From positions 1-33,466 of the forward strand of contig JBFMEX010000064.1 of NCBI GenBank assembly GCA_040752215.1: DNA of 33,466 nt, in the 5' to 3' direction. The notes below the pieces were generated by a model that did no database searches, was not told the origin of the DNA, and saw only the letters and a program-made list of their open reading frames with translations. This stretch comes from JBFMEX01 sp040752215. Its GTDB lineage: Bacteria > Pseudomonadota > Alphaproteobacteria > Rhizobiales > Hyphomicrobiaceae. Positions 16,914 to 23,978 of the stretch are shown in pieces. The position numbers and the translations under genes are program-made. The stretch's first letter is position 1. Every line of letters starts with the position of its first letter.

Positions 16914-16942
16914 CAGATAGCCGCGCGCTCGGCAGTTGTCAC
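16914..16942 (-). promoter_or_regulatory. ABC-F promoter candidate with overlapping hairpin
   Basis: On the minus strand GTGACA (16942-16937) and TATCTG (16919-16914) are separated by exactly 17 bases. Transcription would start close to 16907, two or so bases before the ATG at 16905. The same stretch carries a perfect seven-base inverted repeat, GCCGAGC/GCTCGGC (16908-16914 and 16927-16933), which could be an operator. Confidence 0.45.
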
Positions 16943-16968
16943 CCGGGTTCAGCTGCGACCGGCCGGCA

Positions 16969-17319
16969 TCAGATCGAGATGCCAAGCGCGCCGAGCAGGC
17001 GGACGAGGGCGAGATAGCCGGCGACCGTCACCGCGGAGGCGGTGGCGAGGCTCGGCCAGAAGCCCCAGCCGAGCCGGATCAGCACCGGCAGCGCGAGGAA
17101 CAGGATCAGCGACGGCAGCACCAGCCAGAGGATCGCGCCGGCGAGATCGGCGACCTTCTCCGCGTCGCCGGTATCGACATAGAGCCAGATCATGGCGAGC
17201 AGCGAGGTCAGCGGCAGCGAGGCGATCAGCGCCCCGAGCAGCGTGCTACGCTTGGCCGCCTCCGAGACGGCGACCACCAGCACGGCGGTCAGCGCGATCT
17301 TGACCGCGGACTCGAGGAT
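16969..17319 (-). CDS. DUF3147 small membrane protein, possible ATC start
   Basis: The product has about four hydrophobic helices and the family-like core AKRSTLLGALIASLPLTSLLAM followed by IWLYVDTGDAEKVADLAG and LPSLILFLALPVLIRLGWG. The function of DUF3147 is unknown. A 104-residue version could start at GTG 17283, but that codon has no ribosome binding site and would cut into the first helix. Seven bases upstream of ATC 17319 lies AGGGAGG, and the ATC-started protein (116 residues, reading LESAVKIALTAVLVVAVSEA after Met) has the length expected for the family. No ATG, GTG or TTG exists in frame between the upstream stop codon and GTG 17283. I annotate the ATC start as the better supported. 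It is 24 bases after the GYF_2 gene stop and probably co-transcribed. Confidence 0.7.
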   Translation of the reverse strand: MLESAVKIALTAVLVVAVSEAAKRSTLLGALIASLPLTSLLAMIWLYVDTGDAEKVADLAGAILWLVLPSLILFLALPVLIRLGWGFWPSLATASAVTVAGYLALVRLLGALGISI

Positions 17320-17343
17320 GGCCGACCTCCCTGGCGTGTGGCG

Positions 17344-18816
17344 TCAGCCGGCGACGACCGGACGCAGCGTCTCGAACAGCAGGCGTTCCTGCACGGCGGC
17401 GTCGGGAACGGCGATGTGGGCGCGGAACCAGTCCTGCACCATCTTGCAGATCCTGACCGGCTCGGCGCGCGCCAGCGCCTTGGGATCGGAGAAAAGCTGC
17501 ATGTCGGCCTGGCTCCAGCCGAGCTTGGTCAGCTGCGCGGCCAGCTGGTCGTAGTCGGGCTTTTGCGGTCGCGTATGCTGGCTCGGCGCCTTGCGCCCCT
17601 CGGCGATCGCCTCCAGGATCGCCGCCGCCTGCAGCTCGATCGGGTTGGCGAGCGGGCTCGACTGATAGAGCTCGACGATGCGCGGACTGCTCTCGCCCTG
17701 GCTGATGAACCCGTAGCAGGTCTCGGCGCCGTGCTCGGAGAGTTTGATCAGGTTGTCGAGGAACGCCGTGGCGATGCCCCTCAGCCGCGGATGGCTGGCG
17801 GCGAGCGCGGCATCGGCATTGCTGCGCCTGAGCTGCACCAGCTGCTCGACGAGATACTTCGCGGTGGTAGGCCCCGAATTCGGCTGTGTCTCGAGCCGCG
17901 TCACCTCGACGACGCGGGCCTGATACCAATCGGGGAACTCGCGCTTGGCGACCATCCACAGCGCCTTCTTCTGCAGCCGCTCGTCGACGGCGGCTGCCGC
18001 CGCGCTGTCGACGGCGCCAAGGGTCGTGGCCGCCGCCGTGGCGGCACCCGCTGTCGCCGCCGGCGGCTCGGCACCGGGAGGCGAGCCGGCCGCCGATTTG
18101 GCGGGTGACCCCGGCGCTCTCACCACCGCCGGCTGCGCGGGCTCGCCGGTGCCGAACGCCATCTGCACCAGCCTGTCGCGGAACTGGTAGGCGAGCAGCC
18201 CACCGGAGCCGAGCAGCACCAGCACGACGAGCAGCGCCGCGATCTTGAAGCCGCGGCCACTCGGCTCGGCCTCGGCGAGATCGTCGTCCTCGGCCTCGCC
18301 GTGGCGCTCGAGCGGGAAGAACGGCGCAGGCTGTACTGGCATCGGCCGCGCCGGCTCATGGGGCCGCGGCGCAGTCGCGAGCGAAGGGGCGGTGCGCCCC
18401 GCGGTCGTCGGGGCCGGCGCGGGCTGGGCAAGCGGACCCTGCGGAGCCGGCGCGCGCGACTCCAGCGCAGCGTGCGCCTGCAGTGCGGCGGCAGGCGCCG
18501 GAGCGGCGGCGGCCGACATGGCTGCCGTCGATGAGCTGCCGCCGGCCGGGCTCGCCCCTGCTGCAACCGGCTCCGGTCGCGACTGGCTCGTCGGCTCGAG
18601 GCGCTGCGGCGGGGCGGGACGCGGCGGGGCCGTCGGCTTCGCCGGAAACACCATCGGTGCCGGCCGCCAGTCCGGAAATCCGGCCCGCCAGACGAGGTCG
18701 GTGGGCTTCAAATGGCCGAGATCGACGAACGTGCGCATCTCGACGTCGGAGATCGGTCCGTGCTGCTTGCCGTCACGGGCGATGTACCATTGAATCTCGT
18801 TCGTCGCGCCTGTCAT
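17344..18816 (-). CDS. GYF_2 (DUF4339) domain membrane protein
   Basis: A 490-residue protein in four parts. Residues 7-55 form a GYF_2 domain (WYIARDGKQHGPISDVEM ... DLVWRAGFPDW), a fold that binds proline-rich or other short peptides. Residues 56-170 are a Pro/Ala-rich linker, probably disordered. A single transmembrane helix follows an acidic patch (EAEDDDLAEAE) at about residues 191-210. After a second Ala/Pro-rich linker, residues 285-490 make a soluble helical domain I do not recognise, with CYGFISQGESSPRI. The likely topology is N-terminus in the cytosol and C-terminus in the periplasm. The downstream DUF3147 gene is on the same strand and close, suggesting an operon. Confidence 0.82.
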   Translation of the reverse strand: MTGATNEIQWYIARDGKQHGPISDVEMRTFVDLGHLKPTDLVWRAGFPDWRPAPMVFPAKPTAPPRPAPPQRLEPTSQSRPEPVAAGASPAGGSSSTAAMSAAAAPAPAAALQAHAALESRAPAPQGPLAQPAPAPTTAGRTAPSLATAPRPHEPARPMPVQPAPFFPLERHGEAEDDDLAEAEPSGRGFKIAALLVVLVLLGSGGLLAYQFRDRLVQMAFGTGEPAQPAVVRAPGSPAKSAAGSPPGAEPPAATAGAATAAATTLGAVDSAAAAAVDERLQKKALWMVAKREFPDWYQARVVEVTRLETQPNSGPTTAKYLVEQLVQLRRSNADAALAASHPRLRGIATAFLDNLIKLSEHGAETCYGFISQGESSPRIVELYQSSPLANPIELQAAAILEAIAEGRKAPSQHTRPQKPDYDQLAAQLTKLGWSQADMQLFSDPKALARAEPVRICKMVQDWFRAHIAVPDAAVQERLLFETLRPVVAG

Positions 18817-19174
18817 CGCGTTCTCTCAGACACTCGCAATGAAATAGGCGCGCACCGGGACGCCGCCCGCGCGCTTATTTCCCGCTTTGCCGCCACTCTG
18901 CGTCCGATGCGAGAGGCTCGTCAACTGCCGCCCGACCGCGCTGCAGCACGGTCAACCGGCAATTCGTCTCGGCTCCGACATCCCGCATTTCGGAGCCTCA
19001 CCTCGACGAGAGACACGAGGAAACGGGCGACAACAGGGCGACTGCGCCCGCTGCCGACGCCATGCCTTCGCTCGCGGGCGGTGTAATGGCGCCCGGACGG
19101 CCGTCTTGAAAGCCGCCGCGACCGGCGGCTATAAGGCGCCGCGACAACGGATCAGCTTCGAGAGAGAGACACAG
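18817..19174. other. divergent promoter region between the GYF_2 gene and ndk
   Basis: This 358-base gap has no credible gene; frames crossing it are Arg-rich and not protein-like. The right end carries a good promoter candidate for ndk (19106-19135). No clear promoter for the minus-strand GYF_2 gene was found. Confidence 0.6.
19106..19135 (+). promoter_or_regulatory. ndk promoter candidate
   Basis: TTGAAA (19106-19111) and TATAAG (19130-19135) are 18 bases apart, each close to the sigma-70-type consensus. Transcription would begin near 19142, leaving a leader of about 33 bases that contains the GAGAGAG ribosome binding region before the ndk ATG at 19175. The spacer itself contains a short GCCGCC/GGCGGC inverted repeat. 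Confidence 0.6.
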
Positions 19175-19597
19175 ATGGCCATCGAGCGCACCTTTTCCAT
19201 CATCAAGCCCGACGCGACCGAGCGCAACCTGACCGGCGCCATCAATGCGGTGATCGAGAAGGCCGGCCTCAGGATCGTCGCCCAGAAGCGCGTGCGCTGG
19301 ACCCGTGCCCAGGCCGAGAAATTCTACGAGGAGCACAAGGCGCGCCCGTTCTACGGTGAGCTGTGCACCTTCATGACCTCCGGCCCGATCGTGGTGCAGG
19401 TGCTCGAAGGCGAGAACGCGATCGCCAGATATCGCGAGGTGATGGGGGCGACCGATCCCGAGGAGGCGGCCGAGGGCACGATCCGCAAGCAGTTTGCCCG
19501 CTCCAAGGGCGAGAACTCGACCCACGGCTCCGACAGTCCCGCTTCCGCCGAGCGCGAGATTGCGCTCAACTTCCGCCTCGATGAGATCGTCGGCTGA
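19175..19597 (+). CDS. ndk: nucleoside diphosphate kinase
   Basis: The 140-residue enzyme has exactly the usual bacterial length. It transfers the terminal phosphate of ATP to nucleoside diphosphates via a phospho-histidine. MAIERTFSIIKPDATERN is the standard opening and the active His is His117 in NSTHGSDSPASAEREI. The ATG at 19175 follows GAGAGAG; the open frame continues far upstream, but that part is not coding in style. A good promoter lies at 19106-19135. Confidence 0.98.
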   Translation: MAIERTFSIIKPDATERNLTGAINAVIEKAGLRIVAQKRVRWTRAQAEKFYEEHKARPFYGELCTFMTSGPIVVQVLEGENAIARYREVMGATDPEEAAEGTIRKQFARSKGENSTHGSDSPASAEREIALNFRLDEIVG

Positions 19598-19802
19598 GCC
19601 GCAGACGCATCACCGACGGTCCCCGCAAGGGGGAGGGGGAAGCTTCAGACGCCACTTGCGCCGGTGCCGCAATGTCGCCGACAGTGCACGCCATCGAGCG
19701 GCGCGGGACGGCGCGGAGGACCGGTGACGCTGGCATGCAACGTTGAGCGATTGCTCCGGCGGATCGGGATCGCCGGCGCGCGGCCGGCGGGCGGAGGCGC
19801 GC

Positions 19803-20516
19803 GTGCGTGAGGGCAAACGCATCGGTGTCGTCATCCCGGCCCGCGACGAGGAGGCGGCGATCGGCAAGGTCGTCGCCGCGGTACCTGCCTGGGTCGATGC
19901 GATCGTGGTCGCCGACAACGGCTCGCGTGACCGCACCGCCGATGTGGCGCGTGCGACGGGCGCGATCGTCGTCGCCGAGCCGAGTCCCGGCTACGGCGCC
20001 GCCTGCCTCGCCGGCCTCGCGGCTCTGCCGGCGAGTGACATCGTGGTGTTCCTCGACGGCGACTATTCGGACTTCCCCGAGGACATGGACCTGCTCGTCG
20101 ATCCGATCGTCGCCGGAGCGGCCGACCTGGTGATCGGCTCGCGCGTGCTCGGCCGCGCCGAGAGGGGGGCGCTGACGCCACAGCAGCGGCTCGGCAACGG
20201 GTTGGCGACGTGGCTGATCCGGCTGATTTGGCGCGCCCGCTATACCGACCTCGGTCCGTTCCGCGCCATCCGCCGCGACGCCCTCGAGCGGCTGGCGATG
20301 GGCGACCGCGACTTCGGCTGGACCGTCGAGATGCAGATCAAGGCGGCCGAGGCCGGGCTCACCCACATCGAGGTGCCGGTGCGCTACCGCCCGCGCATCG
20401 GCACCTCGAAGATCTCCGGCACGCTCCTCGGCACCCTGCGCGCCGGCACCAAGATCCTGACGATCATCGCCCGGCATGCCCTGCGCGGCGCGATGGCGCG
20501 ACAGACCTCGACGTGA
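19803..20516 (+). CDS. family 2 glycosyltransferase
   Basis: The 237-residue protein is a GT-A fold glycosyltransferase. It opens with the nucleotide-sugar site RIGVVIPARDEEAAIGKVV, followed by VVADNGSRDRTADVAR and the metal-binding DGDYSDFPEDM (DxD-type). YTDLGPFRAIRRDAL and the C-terminal RIGTSKISGTLLGTLRAGT are typical of polyprenyl-phosphate-type or lipid-linked transferases of this family, though sugar and acceptor are not predictable. GTG 19803 is chosen because GGAGG (19793-19797) sits five bases upstream; a TTG at 19743 would add an Arg/Gly-rich tail. No other cell-envelope genes adjoin it; the downstream gap is full of repeats. Confidence 0.88.
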   Translation: MREGKRIGVVIPARDEEAAIGKVVAAVPAWVDAIVVADNGSRDRTADVARATGAIVVAEPSPGYGAACLAGLAALPASDIVVFLDGDYSDFPEDMDLLVDPIVAGAADLVIGSRVLGRAERGALTPQQRLGNGLATWLIRLIWRARYTDLGPFRAIRRDALERLAMGDRDFGWTVEMQIKAAEAGLTHIEVPVRYRPRIGTSKISGTLLGTLRAGTKILTIIARHALRGAMARQTST

Positions 20517-20645
20517 GGCGAAGTGCCGGACTGCTGCTCGTCCTCCCTTTGTTGGGAGAGGAAGTCGGATGTCGCTCGCAAGACGCGTTCCCCCTGCCCT
20601 TGGTGGGGGTGGCCGGAGGGGAATGGCAGAACGGCAGATCGAGAA

Positions 20646-20672
20646 GGGGTCAGACCCTGCGGGTCTGACCCC
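20646..20672. repeat. 27-bp palindromic repeat, copy 2
   Basis: Identical over all 27 bases to the copy at 12523-12549: arms GGGGTCAGACCC and GGGTCTGACCCC around TGC. The flanking bases differ between the two copies, so the conserved unit is the palindrome itself. Confidence 0.8.
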
Positions 20673-20691
20673 ATGCACCACCCGCGAGCCA

Positions 20692-20719
20692 GGGGTCGGA
20701 CCGGCGAGCGTCCGACCCC
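20692..20719. repeat. 28-bp inverted repeat related to the 27-bp palindrome
   Basis: Perfect 10-base arms GGGGTCGGAC (20692-20701) and GTCCGACCCC (20710-20719) flank an eight-base loop. The arms share the GGGGTC.GAC pattern with the 27-bp palindrome 20 bases upstream, suggesting a related but distinct element. Confidence 0.65.
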
Positions 20720-20748
20720 AATTCGGCCGTCGGGCTTCCGGCCCCCAC

Positions 20749-20770
20749 CCCCTCCCCCAAGCGGGAGGGG
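20749..20770. repeat. C-run/G-run palindrome
   Basis: Perfect arms CCCCTCCC (20749-20756) and GGGAGGGG (20763-20770) with a six-base loop, the same type as those at 3291-3314 and 33196-33220. Confidence 0.55.
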
Positions 20771-20799
20771 AGAATCGGGCTCCGCGCCTCCGCACCCGC

Positions 20800-21840
20800 T
20801 CACGGCCCCGGCACCACCAGCCGGTCGAGCGCACGCGGGGCGAAGGTGGCAACGAAGCCGAGCCGGGCGAGCTCGGCTCTGGCCGCAGCGACCTTCTCTG
20901 CATCCTCCAGGTACTCGACCGCCAGCACTGTCTTGCCGGCCTCCTTCGCGGCGGTCAGCCAGCGCTGGCTGTTGGCGATCTGCGCCGGGTTGTTCGGCTC
21001 GCCCTCGTCGGGGCTGCCGTAGAGCAGGTCCTCCTTGGCGATGGCGTCGATCGCCGCGACATAGCTCTCGTTGACCAGCAATTCCTCGCCGTTCTGCGGC
21101 ACGATCAGGAAGCCGCGCCGCTCGGTACGGGCGTGCGCCGAGAGACGCGTCACGAAATCGACCATCTCCAGCGCCGCCGTCCGCCGCTCGTCGAGGAACT
21201 CGTAGTAGGCATCGACCCGGTCGAGGTAGACGCCGTCGAAGCCGGCCGCCATGATCCGACCGAGATAGGAGCCGGGCGAGCCGAACATCAGCTGCTGCCA
21301 TTCCGGCTCCCAGTAATGGACCAGGAAGTTGCCGCCCCAGCGATCGTTCTCCTGGTGCAGCCAGGCCGGCGCCTTCTCCGATAGCCAGCGGTCCGGCTCC
21401 TCGCCCTCGGTCGCCTCGCCAGCATTGGCCTGTGGCTTCCGCTCGCCGCCGGCGGGCGTCGTCCCGCTGTCGTCCGGCTCGGCGGTCTCGATCCACTCCT
21501 CGCGCCAGTAGAAGCGGTAGTCCTCCGCCTCGCCGATGCTCATGTAGGCGAGCACGATGCGCCGGCCGCCGTCGGGCTTCCTCTTCAGGCGCCGGACGTC
21601 GGCCGCGCTCAAGCGATGCTTGTCCTCGCCATTGCGGGAGTAGTCGATCACGATCAGGTCGACCGGCGCCCGGGCCAGCGTATCGAGGTCCACGCCCTGA
21701 AGCTGGTAAGCCCAGCTCTTCACGCCAGCGAGCGAAGGCGGCGGCTCGGCCTGGTCGGCCTTTTTGCCGTCCGCCCCCGCGGCCCCGGCCATTGCCGCCA
21801 GCGTCGCTATGACGGCTACCCCGAGGCTCGGTCTCATCAT
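20800..21840 (-). CDS. exported GH114/TM1410-like glycoside hydrolase
   Basis: The 346-residue product has a signal peptide (MMRPSLGVAVIATLAAMAGA, cleavage near residue 23). The mature part matches the endo-alpha-1,4-polygalactosaminidase/TM1410 TIM-barrel group: WAYQLQGVDLDTLARAPVDL and VIDYSRNG at the first strands, VLAYMSIGEAEDYRFYW, and AAGFDGVYLDRVDAYYEF, whose Asp residues are the likely active-site acids. The family acts on extracellular polysaccharide or is of unknown substrate. About 35 residues near position 120-152 (Glu/Pro/Gly/Thr-rich, following WIETAEPDD) look like a disordered insertion in a loop. The start has two ATG codons; the upstream 71 bases are shared with the divergent def gene. 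Confidence 0.82.
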   Translation of the reverse strand: MMRPSLGVAVIATLAAMAGAAGADGKKADQAEPPPSLAGVKSWAYQLQGVDLDTLARAPVDLIVIDYSRNGEDKHRLSAADVRRLKRKPDGGRRIVLAYMSIGEAEDYRFYWREEWIETAEPDDSGTTPAGGERKPQANAGEATEGEEPDRWLSEKAPAWLHQENDRWGGNFLVHYWEPEWQQLMFGSPGSYLGRIMAAGFDGVYLDRVDAYYEFLDERRTAALEMVDFVTRLSAHARTERRGFLIVPQNGEELLVNESYVAAIDAIAKEDLLYGSPDEGEPNNPAQIANSQRWLTAAKEAGKTVLAVEYLEDAEKVAAARAELARLGFVATFAPRALDRLVVPGP

Positions 21841-21876
21841 CGCGCTGCCATCCGTCGCATCGGGGCTTCCGTGTGA

Positions 21877-21905
21877 TTGACCGGCGCGCCGGCGTTTCTT
21901 ATCTG
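21877..21905 (+). promoter_or_regulatory. def promoter candidate, ATG at the expected transcription start
   Basis: TTGACC (21877-21882) and TATCTG (21900-21905) are separated by exactly 17 bases. The def ATG begins at 21912, seven bases after the -10 box, where transcription would be expected to start. No Shine-Dalgarno sequence is present in the six bases between, so def may be translated from a leaderless mRNA. Confidence 0.55.
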
Positions 21906-21911
21906 ACGGCC

Positions 21912-22415
21912 ATGTCGAAACTGCCGATCATAACCCTGCCGGATCCGATCCTGCGCAAGATTTCCGAGCCCGTCGAGAGCGTCGATGGATCTATCCGGCG
22001 GCTGATGGACGATCTGCTGGAGACCATGTACGCCGCGCCGGGCGTCGGGCTGGCGGCGATCCAGGTCGGCGTGCCGAAGCGCGTCCTCGTCGTCGACGTG
22101 GCGGGCGAGGACGAGCTGCCGCAGCCGCTGGCAATGGCCAATCCCGAAATCGTCCGGATTTCGGATGCAACCCGGGTCTACGAGGAGGGCTGCCTGTCGA
22201 TCCCGGACGTGCGGGTCGAGATCGAGCGGCCAGCCACTGTCACCGTCGCCTATGTCGACCGCGAGGGCAAGCAGCGGGAGATCGAGGCCGACGGGCTGCT
22301 CGCCACTGCGCTTCAGCACGAGATCAATCATCTCGATGGCAAGCTGATCATCGACTTCCTGTCACGGCTGAAGCGCGACATGGTGATCCGCAAGTTCAAG
22401 AAGCAGACGCGTTGA
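21912..22415 (+). CDS. def: peptide deformylase
   Basis: The 167-residue enzyme removes the formyl group from the N-terminal Met of new proteins. All three family motifs are present: GVGLAAIQVG (residues 44-53), EGCLS (92-96, with metal ligand Cys94) and HEINH (136-140), whose two His complete the Fe/Zn site with Glu137 as catalyst. The ATG at 21912 gives the standard MSKLPIITLPDPILRK start. It is followed 40 bases later by fmt, the enzyme that adds the formyl group, as in most bacteria. Confidence 0.98.
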   Translation: MSKLPIITLPDPILRKISEPVESVDGSIRRLMDDLLETMYAAPGVGLAAIQVGVPKRVLVVDVAGEDELPQPLAMANPEIVRISDATRVYEEGCLSIPDVRVEIERPATVTVAYVDREGKQREIEADGLLATALQHEINHLDGKLIIDFLSRLKRDMVIRKFKKQTR

Positions 22416-22455
22416 CGCCGCTTGGCCGCGCGCGCGTAGCACTGCGGGGGAAGCG

Positions 22456-23412
22456 ATGAGCCTGCGCCTCGTGTTCATGGGCACGCCCGACTTCGCGGTG
22501 CCGACGCTCGCGGAGATCGTCGCCGCCGGTCACGAGGTCGTCGCCGTCTACACCCAGCCGCCGCGACCCGCCGGCCGCGGCATGGCCGAGCGTCCCTCGC
22601 CGGTGCACGTGCTTGCTGCGGCGCAGGGTCTTCCCGTGCTGACACCGAGGAGCCTCAAGGGCGCCGCCGAGCAGGAGGCGTTCCGCGCCCACGGGTCAGA
22701 CGCCGCAGTGGTGGTCGCCTACGGACTGATCCTGCCGCGCGCCGTGCTGGAGGCGCCGCGCCTCGGCTGCTTCAACCTGCATGCCTCCCTGCTGCCGCGC
22801 TGGCGCGGGGCGGCGCCGATCCAGCGTGCGATCATGGCCGGCGATGCCGAGACCGCGGTGATGGTGATGCGCATGGAGGAGGGGCTCGACACGGGCCCCG
22901 TATGCCTTGCCGAGCGGGTGCCGATCGGGCCCGATGCGACCGCCGGCGAGCTGCACGACAGACTGTCCCGCGTCGGCGCGTCGCTCATGGTGCGCGCGCT
23001 CGCGGCGCTCGAGCGCGGCGGGCTCGTCGAGACCACGCAGCCGGCGGAGGGCGTCACTTACGCCGCCAAGATCGACAAGGCCGAGGCGCGGATCGATTTT
23101 CGCCGGCCAGCGGGGGCCGTGCACGATCAGATCCGCGGCCTGTCGCCGTTTCCGGGTGCTTGGCTCGAGGTCGGCGACGGCGACAAGCGCGAGCGCATCA
23201 AGGTGCTGAGAAGCGAGGTCGTCGCCGGATTCGGTGCGCCGGGGGAGGTGCTCGACGACGACGCGACGATCGGCTGCGGGGAGGGCGCGATCCGCCTCGT
23301 CGAGGTGCAGCGAGCCGGCAAGCGGCCGATGGCGCGCGCCGAGCTATTGCGCGGCTTCGCTCTGCCGAAGGGCACGCGAATTGCCTCCGCGGCTGAAATT
23401 AACAAAGGTTGA
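22456..23412 (+). CDS. fmt: methionyl-tRNA formyltransferase
   Basis: The 318-residue enzyme uses 10-formyl-tetrahydrofolate to formylate initiator Met-tRNA. It begins MSLRLVFMGTPDFAVPTL and carries the folate-site and catalytic region FNLHASLLPRWRGAAPIQRA, with Asn108, His110 and, in EEGLDTGPV, Asp145 in the catalytic positions. The C-terminal tRNA-binding domain (DFRRPAGAVHDQIRGLSPFPG) is present, and the length is normal. GGGGGAAG precedes the ATG. It is co-oriented with def. Confidence 0.98.
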   Translation: MSLRLVFMGTPDFAVPTLAEIVAAGHEVVAVYTQPPRPAGRGMAERPSPVHVLAAAQGLPVLTPRSLKGAAEQEAFRAHGSDAAVVVAYGLILPRAVLEAPRLGCFNLHASLLPRWRGAAPIQRAIMAGDAETAVMVMRMEEGLDTGPVCLAERVPIGPDATAGELHDRLSRVGASLMVRALAALERGGLVETTQPAEGVTYAAKIDKAEARIDFRRPAGAVHDQIRGLSPFPGAWLEVGDGDKRERIKVLRSEVVAGFGAPGEVLDDDATIGCGEGAIRLVEVQRAGKRPMARAELLRGFALPKGTRIASAAEINKG

Positions 23413-23490
23413 CGAACCGCTGAGCGGACGCCGGCGGACCCGCTAGAATGGTCGCGATTGTTTTCCGGCCGTTTCGAGGAGTAGCCTGTC

Positions 23491-23892
23491 ATGCGTCATC
23501 TTGCGTCGAGCCTTGCAGCCTTCGCGCTTGTTTGCGCCACTGCCGCCCCGGCCACGGCCGAGTCCAGCACCACCCGAATTGAGACGCGCCCGTTCTACGG
23601 CGCCATCATCACCATCGAGGAAGGCGTGCGCGTCTACCGGCCGATGCCGCCGACCCGCCACATGATCGTCAATCCGGGCGGCGTCACACCTCTGGCACTC
23701 TCGCTTGCCGACGTGCGCGTCGAGGAGCACAACACCAATACCAATTACAACTATCATCAGGACGAGGGGTCTGGGTACGGCGGCGCCATTGGCGGGTTCT
23801 ATCCCGGCCCCTTCGGCTTCCACGGCAAGGGCCACCGCGGCCATGATGGGCGCCCGGCCGGCGGCCTCACCGCACCCGGCGGCCACCGCTGA
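23491..23892 (+). CDS. small exported protein, unknown function
   Basis: The 133-residue product has a signal peptide (MRHLASSLAAFALVCATAAP, cleavage after ATA near residue 23). The mature part holds ETRPFYGAIITIEEGVRVYRPMPP, an Asn-rich stretch (NTNTNYNY), then a Gly/His-rich tail (GFHGKGHRGHDGRP). I do not recognise it. GAGGAG eight bases before the ATG supports the start. It sits between fmt and truA in the same direction, an unusual insertion in the def-fmt-truA order, and TAGAAT at 23444-23449 could be part of its own promoter. Confidence 0.7.
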   Translation: MRHLASSLAAFALVCATAAPATAESSTTRIETRPFYGAIITIEEGVRVYRPMPPTRHMIVNPGGVTPLALSLADVRVEEHNTNTNYNYHQDEGSGYGGAIGGFYPGPFGFHGKGHRGHDGRPAGGLTAPGGHR

Positions 23893-23935
23893 CGAAGGCC
23901 CCGTTTCGCGCGCGCTCGCGATCGGATAGGTAGCT

Positions 23936-23960
23936 CTCCACCCGGCGCGACCGGGTGGAG
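23936..23960. promoter_or_regulatory. perfect 10-bp hairpin before truA
   Basis: CTCCACCCGG (23936-23945) and CCGGGTGGAG (23951-23960) form a perfect stem with a five-base loop, 18 bases before the truA ATG. No T-run follows, so it is not a standard intrinsic terminator; it could end transcription of the preceding gene weakly or sit in the truA leader and hinder ribosome access. Confidence 0.5.
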
Positions 23961-23978
23961 TGACGAGCCGCCCGAGCC

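Larger units (their letters stand above)
20517..20799. other. 283-bp gap made almost entirely of palindromic repeats
   Basis: Lying between the convergent glycosyltransferase and GH114-like genes, this gap has no gene but at least four inverted repeats in a row: CTCCC...GGGAG near 20543-20561, a CCCC/GGGG-rich hairpin around 20588-20624, the 27-bp palindrome at 20646-20672, GGGGTCGGAC/GTCCGACCCC at 20692-20719, and CCCCTCCC/GGGAGGGG at 20749-20770. It looks like a landing site where several repeat families have accumulated. Confidence 0.7.

Noticed and set aside
14914..16920. 668-codon open frame on the plus strand covering the whole ABC-F gene
   Set aside because: It is the antisense shadow of a gene with complete ABC motifs on the other strand. 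Long antisense frames are expected in GC-rich DNA, and its translation has no recognisable motif.
19566..20903. 445-codon minus-strand frame across the glycosyltransferase and repeat gap
   Set aside because: Mostly antisense of the GT2 gene, and its N-terminal part is translated repeat sequence.
23409..23449. TTGACG and TAGAAT as a promoter for the small exported protein
   Set aside because: The boxes are 29 bases apart, too far for a sigma-70-type promoter.
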